From the NCBI GenBank assembly GCA_963796225.1, contig CAWCLK010000018.1, positions 8,074 through 72,073 on the forward strand: a stretch of 64,000 nt of DNA, given 5' to 3'. Made by a program: the position numbers and the translations under genes. Under the pieces are notes generated by a model that was given only the letters and a program-made list of their open reading frames with translations, made no database searches and was not told the DNA's origin. Of this stretch, positions 47,067 through 53,864 are shown one piece after another. Position 1 is the first letter of the stretch, and each line of letters starts with the position of its first letter. The stretch is from CAWCLK01 sp963796225 (GTDB lineage Bacteria; Actinomycetota; Nitriliruptoria; Nitriliruptorales; Nitriliruptoraceae).

Positions 47067-47852
47067 GACGGTCCTTACGACGCCGCGGAAGCGTACGTAC
47101 GGGGCGCCGGTCGGTTCAACCCTTACTCCCCGCCCCCGACAGAATCTGGGCGTGAGCCCAGTCTTCGCGGCTGCGCCGCCGGCGCGCCCACCCAGCCCCC
47201 CGCAGATTCTGGGACCGAGTCCAGCATTCGCGTCTTCAGGCCCGGCCCTGGCCAGTGCGGTCGACAGAATCTGGGACCGGGTCCAGATTCTGTCAGGTGG
47301 GCAGAGCCGGTCAGGGTCGAGGTCCCGGGCCAGCTCGTGCTCGGTGAGGTGGTCGCGGGGCGGGGCGAACCGGGTGGTGCGCCCCGTCGGCGCGAAGCCG
47401 TGCCGCGCGTACAACGCCTGCGCGGGGGCGTTGTGGTCCCCGACGTGGAGGACGATGCGCGCGTACCCGGCAGCGCGGGCATGCGCGACCGCAGCGGCCA
47501 GCAACGCGTCGCCGACGCCTCGTCCGCGCGCGGACGGGGCGACCCACACGCTGTACACGCCGGCGGTGGGGAGCGGGGCGTCGGACACGGCCGCCACCGT
47601 GATCAGCCCGGCCGACCGTGGCTGGTGGTCCTCGCCGACCAGCGAGGCCACGAAGGTCGCCACGTCGGGGCGCTCCAACCAGCCGCGCCAGGAGGTCTCG
47701 TCGCGGTCGGCCTCCTCCTCGAGGGTGGACCCGAAGGCGTCGGGGGTGTCGGCCAGCGCCCCGAGGCGCAGGTGGCGGACCGCACGCCAGTCGTCGGGGC
47801 TGGCCACGGTGACGCGCACCTGCTCGCGGCGGGGCGCGTCGTCCGAGCTCAC
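47067..47852 (-). CDS. GNAT N-acetyltransferase, 3' end overrun by the hairpin array
   Basis: GTG 47852 overlaps the stop of the ThDP enzyme gene in a GTGA. Residues 1-175 form a full GNAT domain: LRLGALADTPDAFGSTLEEE, GVYSVWVAPSARGRGVGDALLAAAVAHA (acetyl-CoA loop RGRGVG), IVLHVGDHNAPAQALYARHGFAPTGR. After ELARDLDP the homologous part ends, but no stop follows. The frame reads through the repeat array and upstream region straight into the CGNR gene and ends only at 46515, giving an ORF of 445 codons. So either a GNAT-CGNR fusion is made, or the GNAT stop was lost to the inserted repeat. I give the end as the last base before the CGNR start. Confidence 0.75.
47138..47294. repeat. array of three related hairpins, 63-bp period
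   Basis: Three imperfect palindromes have centres near 47153, 47216 and 47279, 63 bp apart. Each has a CTGGG..CCAG core flanked by GACAGAAT or its complement ATTCTGTC: unit 1 GACAGAAT-CTGGGC-GTGA-GCCCAG, unit 2 CAGATT-CTGGGAC-CGA-GTCCAG, unit 3 a near-perfect 32-nt hairpin with both 8-nt outer arms (47263-47270 and 47287-47294). The spacers differ, except that ATTCGCG/CTTCGCG follows units 1 and 2. The array has no stop codon in the GNAT frame. It looks like a REP-type or small mobile repeat; I do not recognise the family. Confidence 0.7.
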
Positions 47853-49411
47853 CCGAGCATCCGGGGGATCATCGCCTCGACGAGGTTCGGGCCGTCGGAG
47901 GCCAGGGCGGCCTCGAGCTGGTCGGCGAACTCGTCGGCCGTGGTCGCGCGCGTGGCCTCGACGCCCATGCCGCGGGCGAGGTGGGTGAAGTCGAGCTGGG
48001 GGTTGCCGAGGTCGAACAGGGCCGCGGACTGCTCGCCGCCCTCGCCCGCCCCGACGCGCTGCAGCTCCATCTTGAGGATCTCGTAGCTGGCGTTGTTGTA
48101 GAGCACGACGGTGACGTCGAGCTGCTCGCGGGCCATCGTCCACAGCGACTGCAGCGTGTACATCGCGGACCCGTCGGCCTGCAGGCACAGCACCTTGCGG
48201 TCGGGCGCGGCGATGGCGGCACCGACGGCGGCCGGCAGGCCGTAGCCGATCGAGCCACCGGTGAGGCTGAGCCAGTCGTGGCGGGGCGCGGCCGCGGTGG
48301 TCATCGGGAGCGACAGGGACGAGGTGACGGCCTCGTCGACGACGATGGCGTGCTCGGGCATCAGCGCCCCGACGACCTGCGAGGCGGTCCAGGCGTTGAG
48401 CTCGCCCGTGGGCCGCTCGGGCGCGTGGGCCTCGGGGCGGGGCGGGGCCTGGCCGCTGACACCGAGCTCGTCGGCGAGCGCGGCGAGCGCCCCGGCCGCG
48501 TCCTCGGTGCTGCTGGCGAGCATGTGGACCTGGCAGCCCTCGGGGACCAGCTCGCTGGGCTTGTCGGGATAGGCGAAGAACGTCACGGGCTCCTTGGCCC
48601 CGACGAGGACGAGGTGGGCCATGCCGGAGAGCTGCTGGGTGGCGGCCTCGGAGAGGTAGCCGAGCCGTTCGATCGGGGCGACGCCCTGGCCTCGGGCCAT
48701 GCGGGTCGGGAACACCTCGGCCAGGACCTCGGCGTCGGTGTGCTCGGCGACGACGGCGGCGGTGTCGATCGCGGCCGCGTCGGCCAGCACGTCACCGCCG
48801 AGGAGCAGCAGCGTGGGCTCGCCGGAGCGCAGGACCGCCGCGATGTCGGCGATCGTGTCGTCGCCGACCTCGGCGTGCCCGGTCGGGGCGATGCGGTCGG
48901 CGACCTCGCCGCCGTCCCCCCAGCTGACGTCGGCGGGCAGGATCAGGGTCGCCACCTGGCCCGGCGCCCCGATGGAGGCGGCCACGGCCTCGGCGGCGTC
49001 CTGGCCGACCTCGGACGGGGCCTGCGAGGTGCGGACCCACTGGCTGACGTTGCGGGCCACGGTCTCGATGTCGGACTCGAGCGGGGCGTCGAGCTTCTTG
49101 TGGGGCAGCGCGTGGTCGCCGACGATGGTCACGATCGGGCTGCCGGCGCGGCGGCCGTTGTGCAGGTTGGCCAGCCCGTTGCCCAGCCCGGGGCCGAGGT
49201 GCAGCAGCACGGCCGCGGGCTTGCGGGCCATGCGGGCGTACCCGTCGGCGGCGCCGGTGGCCACGCCCTCGAACAGGCCGAGCACGCCCCGCATCTCGGG
49301 CACGTCGTCCAGCGCGGCGACGAAGTGCATCTCGGAGGTGCCCGGGTTGGTGAAGCAGACGTCCACGTCGGACGCCACCAGGCTGCGGATCAGTGCGTGG
49401 GCGCCGTTCAT
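47849..49411 (-). CDS. ThDP-dependent enzyme, benzoylformate-decarboxylase-like
   Basis: 520 residues; thiamine-diphosphate enzyme of the acetolactate-synthase superfamily. NPGTSEMHFVAAL, FEGVATGAADGYARMARKP with the activating Glu, LHLGPGLGNGLANLHNGRRAGSPIVTI and the diphosphate motif QADGSAMYTLQSLWTM ending NNASYEI are present. The wording is closest to benzoylformate decarboxylases (MdlC) rather than IlvB. ATG 49411 overlaps the stop of the GlcD-like oxidase. Together they could oxidise a 2-hydroxyacid to a 2-oxoacid and then decarboxylate it, as in the mandelate pathway; the substrate is not known. Confidence 0.82.
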   Translation of the reverse strand: MNGAHALIRSLVASDVDVCFTNPGTSEMHFVAALDDVPEMRGVLGLFEGVATGAADGYARMARKPAAVLLHLGPGLGNGLANLHNGRRAGSPIVTIVGDHALPHKKLDAPLESDIETVARNVSQWVRTSQAPSEVGQDAAEAVAASIGAPGQVATLILPADVSWGDGGEVADRIAPTGHAEVGDDTIADIAAVLRSGEPTLLLLGGDVLADAAAIDTAAVVAEHTDAEVLAEVFPTRMARGQGVAPIERLGYLSEAATQQLSGMAHLVLVGAKEPVTFFAYPDKPSELVPEGCQVHMLASSTEDAAGALAALADELGVSGQAPPRPEAHAPERPTGELNAWTASQVVGALMPEHAIVVDEAVTSSLSLPMTTAAAPRHDWLSLTGGSIGYGLPAAVGAAIAAPDRKVLCLQADGSAMYTLQSLWTMAREQLDVTVVLYNNASYEILKMELQRVGAGEGGEQSAALFDLGNPQLDFTHLARGMGVEATRATTADEFADQLEAALASDGPNLVEAMIPRMLG

Positions 49412-50799
49412 GCGTGCTCCTGGAGATCGAAGATGGCACCGGGGTTGAGGATGCCGTGGGGGTCGAAGGCGGCCTTGATGCCCCGCATCAGGCGGACGTT
49501 GACCGGGTCGGTGAGCTTGAGGAACCAGGGCTTCTTGTGCCGGCCGATGCCGTGCTCGCCGCTGATGGCCCCGCCGAGCTCGACGCCGGAGGCCAGCAGC
49601 GCATCCATGATCTGCTGGCGGACGGCCTCGTCCTCCTGCAGCACGGACATGTGCACGTTGCCGTCGCCGGCATGGCCGCACCCCACGATGCCGGAGGAGA
49701 ACTCGGTGGCGATCTCGCCGACCCGGCGGACGTAGTCGGGCAGCGCGGCCCGGGGGACCACGACGTCGATGATGTCGTGGAAGCCCATCTCCTTGGCCGC
49801 GTAGAAGGCCTGCTCGCGCGCGGTGATGAGCTGGGTGGCGGCCTCGCCCGGCAGCACGAAGACGTCCATGGCGCCGAGCTCGCCGTGGAGCAGCTCGCCG
49901 AGCCGCACCGCGTCCTGTTCGGCGCGCTCGGGCAGGTCGTCGCTGAGCTGGACGACGAGGTAGGCCAACGCGGTGTTCCGGATCTCCTCGGGGATCCCGA
50001 GGTCCATCCCGGAGCGGTTCAGGATCGCCGCCATGGTGAGCAGGTCGATGTACTCGAGGATCAGCGGGTCGAGACCGGCCCCGAGGATGGTCGGGATCGC
50101 GGCGGTGATCTGGTCGAGGGTGGCGAACGGGGCGAGGATCGTCTGGGTGTTGGCGGGGCGGCGCGACAGCTTCAGCCAGATGCGGGTCACCAGCGCGAGC
50201 GTGCCCTCGGACCCGATGACGACCTGGGTGAGGTCGTAGCCGGACGAGATCTTGACGACCTTGCCGCCGGAGCGGACCACCTCGCCGGTGGGCAGCACCA
50301 TCTCGAGGCCGAGGACGTGGTTGCGGGTCACGCCGTAGCGGACCGCCCGCATGCCGGCGGCGTTGGTGTTGATCGTGCCGCCGAGGGTGGCCGAGTCCTC
50401 CCCCGGCCGGACCGGGTAGACCAGCCCGTGGGGCGCCAGCGCGTCGTCCAGCTCGGCCAGGCGCACACCGGGTTCGACGATGGCCACGCCGTTGTCGGTG
50501 TCGATCTCGAGGACGCGGTTCATGCGCTCGAACGACACGACCACACCGTCGTGGTCCGGGATCGCCGCCCCGGCCAGCCCGCTGCCCGCGCCCCGCGCCG
50601 TCACCGGGACGCGGTGCTCGTCGGCCGCGGCGAGGATGGCCGCGACCTCGTCGGTGGACTCGGGCAGGAGCACCGCGGCGGGGCGGTGGGGTGGCGCCGA
50701 GAGGGTCTCGTCGTGGCCGTAGTCGTCGGAGACGGCATCCTCGGCCAGCACGCGGTCGGCGGGCAGGACCTTGCCGAAGATGGCGGACAGGTCAGCCAT
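49408..50799 (-). CDS. FAD-binding oxidoreductase, GlcD / D-2-hydroxyacid dehydrogenase family
   Basis: 463 residues. FAD_binding_4 domain: VPVTARGAGSGLAGAAIP, VRPGEDSATLGGTINTNAAGMRAVRYG, IGSEGTLALVTRIWL; C-terminal domain ends GHAGDGNVHMS and SGEHGIGRHKKPW, both typical of glycolate/D-lactate oxidising enzymes. ATG 50799 with GGGAGG upstream was chosen over an in-frame ATG at 50826. First gene of a five-gene operon (oxidase, ThDP enzyme, GNAT, CGNR, MATE), each overlapping the next by 4 nt except at the GNAT/CGNR join. Operator candidate at 50841-50859. Confidence 0.87.
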   Translation of the reverse strand: MADLSAIFGKVLPADRVLAEDAVSDDYGHDETLSAPPHRPAAVLLPESTDEVAAILAAADEHRVPVTARGAGSGLAGAAIPDHDGVVVSFERMNRVLEIDTDNGVAIVEPGVRLAELDDALAPHGLVYPVRPGEDSATLGGTINTNAAGMRAVRYGVTRNHVLGLEMVLPTGEVVRSGGKVVKISSGYDLTQVVIGSEGTLALVTRIWLKLSRRPANTQTILAPFATLDQITAAIPTILGAGLDPLILEYIDLLTMAAILNRSGMDLGIPEEIRNTALAYLVVQLSDDLPERAEQDAVRLGELLHGELGAMDVFVLPGEAATQLITAREQAFYAAKEMGFHDIIDVVVPRAALPDYVRRVGEIATEFSSGIVGCGHAGDGNVHMSVLQEDEAVRQQIMDALLASGVELGGAISGEHGIGRHKKPWFLKLTDPVNVRLMRGIKAAFDPHGILNPGAIFDLQEHA

Positions 50800-50840
50800 G
50801 GTGCGTCCTCCCATCACCTGGCACACGGTGGTCGCGCGCA

Positions 50841-50859
50841 GATACTGACCGGTATCCTA
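50841..50859 (-). promoter_or_regulatory. operator and -10 box candidate for the oxidase operon
   Basis: GATAC-N6-GTATC (50841-50856) is a 16-bp palindrome. The minus-strand TAGGAT (50854-50859) overlaps one arm and could be the -10 box, 55 nt before ATG 50799. A regulator binding here would block transcription. No regulator gene is adjacent. Confidence 0.45.
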
Positions 50860-50972
50860 ACGCGCCCCGTGGCGCAGGGCCAGTGCCGCGACCGTAGTCC
50901 CCGGTCCGGGACGCCCTCGGCGAATCCGGCGTCCCGCCGACCGGGCCCCGCGACCTACGCTCATCCTCCCCC

Positions 50973-51058
50973 GGGGGCGTGGCGGAACTGGCCTACGCGA
51001 GGTCCTTAAAAGACCTTCCAGCACTGCTGGGTTGTGGGTTCGAATCCCACCGCCCCCA
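50973..51058 (+). tRNA. tRNA-Leu (anticodon UAA)
   Basis: 86 nt with encoded CCA at 51059-51061. Acceptor stem GGGGGCG/CGCCCCC, anticodon arm AGGTC-CTTAAAA-GACCT with TAA in the loop, long variable arm (CCAGC ACT GCTGG) as in class II tRNAs, and T-loop GGTTCGAATCC. A TACGCT hexamer at 50956-50961 is a plausible -10 box. A TetR relic follows. Confidence 0.95.
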
Positions 51059-51076
51059 CCAGCGAGCCGGCGGCCT

Positions 51077-51499
51077 TCACCCCGCCGCCAGGCCGCGCAT
51101 CAGCGTGTCGCACACGTGGTCGCCGAGCTGGTCGGCGTCCGGGAGCGGGAGCTGGTCCGCGAGGGCGTCCTTGCTGAGCAGGAGCATGACCGCCCCGTGC
51201 ACCTCCTCCTCCCCCCCCCCCGCTGTCGATGGCGGCCTGCACCGTCTCGACCAGCATCCCGAGGGCGCGCATGCCGGCGGTGTCCTCGAGCGCGTGGTCG
51301 CCGACGACGTCCTGGGCCTTCGGTCCGAAGAGGATCTCGTAGTGCTCGGCGCGCTGGTCCTTGTCGGCGAAGTGCAGGTACAGCGACGGTGGCGTGACCC
51401 CGACCGCCGGCGACGCGTGGACGGCGAGGCCTCGTCGCGAGGCGACCGCCGCCGGCGGGATCCGGCGGCGGTCGCGGGGCGTGCGGGTGGTGACGTCAT
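51077..51499 (-). pseudogene. TetR family regulator relic
   Basis: The N-terminus starts MTSPPARPATAAGSRRRR and then loses most of the helix-turn-helix. Only VGVTPPSLYLHFADKDQ, the end of the DNA-binding domain, remains; about 20 residues before it are missing or out of frame. The C-terminal domain is good (LALEDTAGMRALGMLVETVQAAIDS) but is shifted at a run of about 11 C at 51221-51231, after which VHGAVMLLLSKDALADQLPLPD reads in the next frame to a stop at 51077. Internal deletion plus homopolymer shift means no functional protein. Confidence 0.65.
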
Positions 51500-51555
51500 G
51501 CGGCCTCGTGGTCGGGGTCGGGAGATGGCGGTGACGGACCCCCAGTCTCCCCCGG

Positions 51556-52596
51556 TCACGGCAGGAACAGGGCGCTGTCGCCGAACTCGTGCCACAGGTA
51601 CGGCCCCGCCAGCGCCTCGCGGTACGCGCGGTCGACGAGCTCACGCCCCGCCACCGCCTCCAGCAGCTGCAGGTGGGAGGCGCCGGGTTCGTGCCAGCCG
51701 GTCACCAGGCCACCGACCGCCACGACCGGCCGGCGCGGCTCGAGCACGAGGTCGGTCCAGCCACGGAAGCGGCGGACGCGTCCGCGGCGGTCGACGGCGG
51801 ACTCCAGCGCGCGGGTCACCGTGGTGCCGACGGCCACGACGCGTCGGCCGGCCCGACGCGCTCGCTCCACGCGCGCGGCCGTCCCCGCAGGCACGTCGGC
51901 CCACTCGGGGCGGGGCGGCTCGCCGAGCTCCTGCGAGGACACCCCGGCGTGCAGGGTGACCGGCGCCACCTCGACGCCCCGCGCCACGAGGTCGGTGACC
52001 AGCCGAGCGGAGAACGGCCTGCCCGCACTGGCCATCTCGGCACTGCCGGGGTGCCGGGCGAAGACGGTCTGGTAGTCCTCGAGGGGGAGCTGCGGGGCGT
52101 CGCCGTACGTGATCGGGCGCCCGTGACGTGACGCCCACCCCGTCACGTGCCCGGGGGGCAGGGCCAGCGCCGCGCACCACAGCCGCGTGCCGCCCCCGGG
52201 GCCTGCCGCGTCCGGCGCGAGCAGGGTCGCGGTCGCGCCACCGGGGAGGTCGAGCACGTCACCGGGCGCCGCGTCGAGGACCGGTCCCGCACCGTCGGGA
52301 CGGCGCAGCTCGACGATCCACGTGGCGTCGTCCCGGCGCGTCGACAGGTGCAGGACGACCGCGCGGGACCGCCAGGTGGCGTCGAAGGCGCCCGCGCGCG
52401 TGGCGGAGGTGTTGACCACGACCACGTCGCCGGGGAGCAGGTGGTCACCCAGGGACCGGAATCGGGTGTGGGTGACGTGGTCGGGGCGCGCGACGAGCAG
52501 GGCGACCTCGTCGCGGGCCAGGCCGCGCCGCTCGGGTGGCAGGGTGGCCATGCGGTCCGCCGGGACGACCAGGCCGTCGAGGGTCGCGGTGTTCAT
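51556..52596 (-). CDS. QueA-like S-adenosylmethionine:tRNA ribosyltransferase-isomerase family protein
   Basis: 346 residues. QueA transfers ribose from SAM to 7-deazaguanine in tRNA to form epoxyqueuosine. Family motifs: LPGDVVVVNTSATR, the block HPGSAEMASAGRPFSARLVTDLVARGVEVAPVTLHAGVSS, VVAVGTTVTRALES, and LQLLEAVAGRELVDRAYREAL. No other queuosine gene (tgt, queC/D/E/F) is in the window, and actinobacteria often have this paralogue without the pathway. A different substrate is therefore possible. ATG 52596 overlaps the SDR stop (ATGA). Confidence 0.85.
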   Translation of the reverse strand: MNTATLDGLVVPADRMATLPPERRGLARDEVALLVARPDHVTHTRFRSLGDHLLPGDVVVVNTSATRAGAFDATWRSRAVVLHLSTRRDDATWIVELRRPDGAGPVLDAAPGDVLDLPGGATATLLAPDAAGPGGGTRLWCAALALPPGHVTGWASRHGRPITYGDAPQLPLEDYQTVFARHPGSAEMASAGRPFSARLVTDLVARGVEVAPVTLHAGVSSQELGEPPRPEWADVPAGTAARVERARRAGRRVVAVGTTVTRALESAVDRRGRVRRFRGWTDLVLEPRRPVVAVGGLVTGWHEPGASHLQLLEAVAGRELVDRAYREALAGPYLWHEFGDSALFLP

Positions 52597-53288
52597 GCGC
52601 CCACCCCCGCGCCCAGGTCCGCGGCGCGCACCCGTGCGCTGGCGGGGCGCCGGTCGATCAGCTGCAGCAGCGCGGGCACGACCTCGGCGGGTGCGGGGCG
52701 GTCGCTGATGTCCTCGCCCGGGAACGCGGCCTGGTGCATGGCGGTGCGCATGTCCCCCGGGTCGACGGCCAGGACGTGCAGGTCGGGACGCTCGACGCCG
52801 AGCACCGCGGACAGGTGGTCGAGCGCCGCCTTGCTCGCGCCGTAGCCGCCCCAGCCCGGGTAGGCCTCGACCGCCGCGTCCGACGAGATGTTCAGGACGA
52901 CCGCGCCGGGCCCCAGCTGGTGCTGGACGGCCTGCAGGACCGCCAGCGGGGCGGCGACGTTGGTGGCCAGCACCGCCTGGAACACGGACGGGTCGAGGTC
53001 GAGCAGGGCGGGCAGCGGCGAGGGACCCAGCGTGCTGGCGTTGTTGACCACGAGGTCCAGCGGACCCACCGCCGCGGCCGCCCCGGCCAGGGCGGCGCGG
53101 TGCGCCGGGTCGGTGACGTCGCCGGGGATGGCGTGGACCGGGGCGAACCGTGCCAGCGGCGCGGTGGCCGCGGCCAGCGCGTCGGCGTCGCGTGCGTCGA
53201 GCAGCAGGGTCCAGCCACGATGGGCCAGGGCCTCGGCCAGGGCGTGCCCGAGGCCACGAGAGGCCCCGGTGATCAGTGCGGTGGGCAT
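52593..53288 (-). CDS. short-chain dehydrogenase/reductase
   Basis: 231 residues: ALITGASRGLGHALAEAL as nucleotide motif, VVNNASTLG, catalytic Ser in LNISSDAA and YGASKAAL with Tyr and Lys. PGDMRTAMHQAAFPGED after strand 6 is typical of SDRs that accept aldehydes or pteridine-like ligands. It precedes the QueA-like gene with a 4-nt overlap and is divergent from soxR, so SoxR may control the pair. Substrate unknown. Confidence 0.87.
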   Translation of the reverse strand: MPTALITGASRGLGHALAEALAHRGWTLLLDARDADALAAATAPLARFAPVHAIPGDVTDPAHRAALAGAAAAVGPLDLVVNNASTLGPSPLPALLDLDPSVFQAVLATNVAAPLAVLQAVQHQLGPGAVVLNISSDAAVEAYPGWGGYGASKAALDHLSAVLGVERPDLHVLAVDPGDMRTAMHQAAFPGEDISDRPAPAEVVPALLQLIDRRPASARVRAADLGAGVGA

Positions 53289-53340
53289 GGTGTCCGCCTT
53301 CGTCGGGAGTCGTGTGCGGTGACGGACAGGACGGTAGAAG

Positions 53341-53361
53341 TTGAAGTTGACTTCAAGTCAA
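53341..53361. promoter_or_regulatory. SoxR operator/promoter candidate, two overlapping palindromes
   Basis: TTGAAGT-TG-ACTTCAA (53341-53356) and TTGACTT-C-AAGTCAA (53347-53361), each with perfect 7-bp arms, share 10 bp. They lie 45 nt before soxR and 53 nt before the divergent SDR. The TTGACT could serve as -35 box and GTACCGT (53362-53368) as -10, as MerR-family operators usually lie between the two. Confidence 0.65.
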
Positions 53362-53405
53362 GTACCGTGTGCGGGGACCGCGATTCGCACCACCGGGAGG
53401 GTCCG

Positions 53406-53864
53406 ATGGGTGACGAGCTGACCGTCAGCGAGGTCGCCGACCGCAGCGGCTTCGCCCCGTCTGCCCTGCGCTTCTACGAACGCCGCGGGCTGATCGACGC
53501 GGACCGCACCGAGGGCAACCAGCGCCGCTACGACCGGGCGGTGCTGCGACGGCTGGCGTTCATCGCCGCGGCACGCCACGTCGGCCTGACACTGGACGAG
53601 GTGCGGGAGGCGCTGGCCCTCCTCCCCGACCAGCGCACGCCGACCAAGGCGGACTGGACGCGGATCTCGCGACGCTGGCGAGCCCGGCTGGACGAGGAGA
53701 TCGCGGCGCTCGAGAAGCTGCGGGACGGCCTGACGAGCTGCATCGGGTGTGGCTGCCTGTCGCTGCAGCGGTGCCGAATCAGCAACCCCGACGACGAGCT
53801 GGCCGCCGAGGGGCCCGGGGCCGCCTTCCTTCCCGCGGCCCTGCACCCCACCGACGAGACCTGA
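53406..53864 (+). CDS. soxR: redox-sensitive transcriptional activator SoxR
   Basis: 152 residues, MerR family. Winged HTH VSEVADRSGFAPSALRFYERRGLI, dimerisation helix, then the 2Fe-2S ligands Cys112, Cys115, Cys117 and Cys123 in SCIGCGCLSLQRC, spaced as in E. coli SoxR (CX2CXCX5C). Oxidation by redox-cycling drugs activates target promoters. In actinobacteria SoxR responds to endogenous redox-active metabolites and controls oxidoreductases; here the divergent SDR/QueA-like pair is the likely target. GGGAGG ribosome site before ATG 53406. Its stop abuts the next gene's stop in TGATCA. Confidence 0.93.
   Translation: MGDELTVSEVADRSGFAPSALRFYERRGLIDADRTEGNQRRYDRAVLRRLAFIAAARHVGLTLDEVREALALLPDQRTPTKADWTRISRRWRARLDEEIAALEKLRDGLTSCIGCGCLSLQRCRISNPDDELAAEGPGAAFLPAALHPTDET

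Noticed and set aside
47849..49411. Glyoxylate carboligase
   Set aside because: The activating Glu (in FEGVATGAADGYAR) is present, whereas glyoxylate carboligase lacks it; the wording is closer to benzoylformate decarboxylase.
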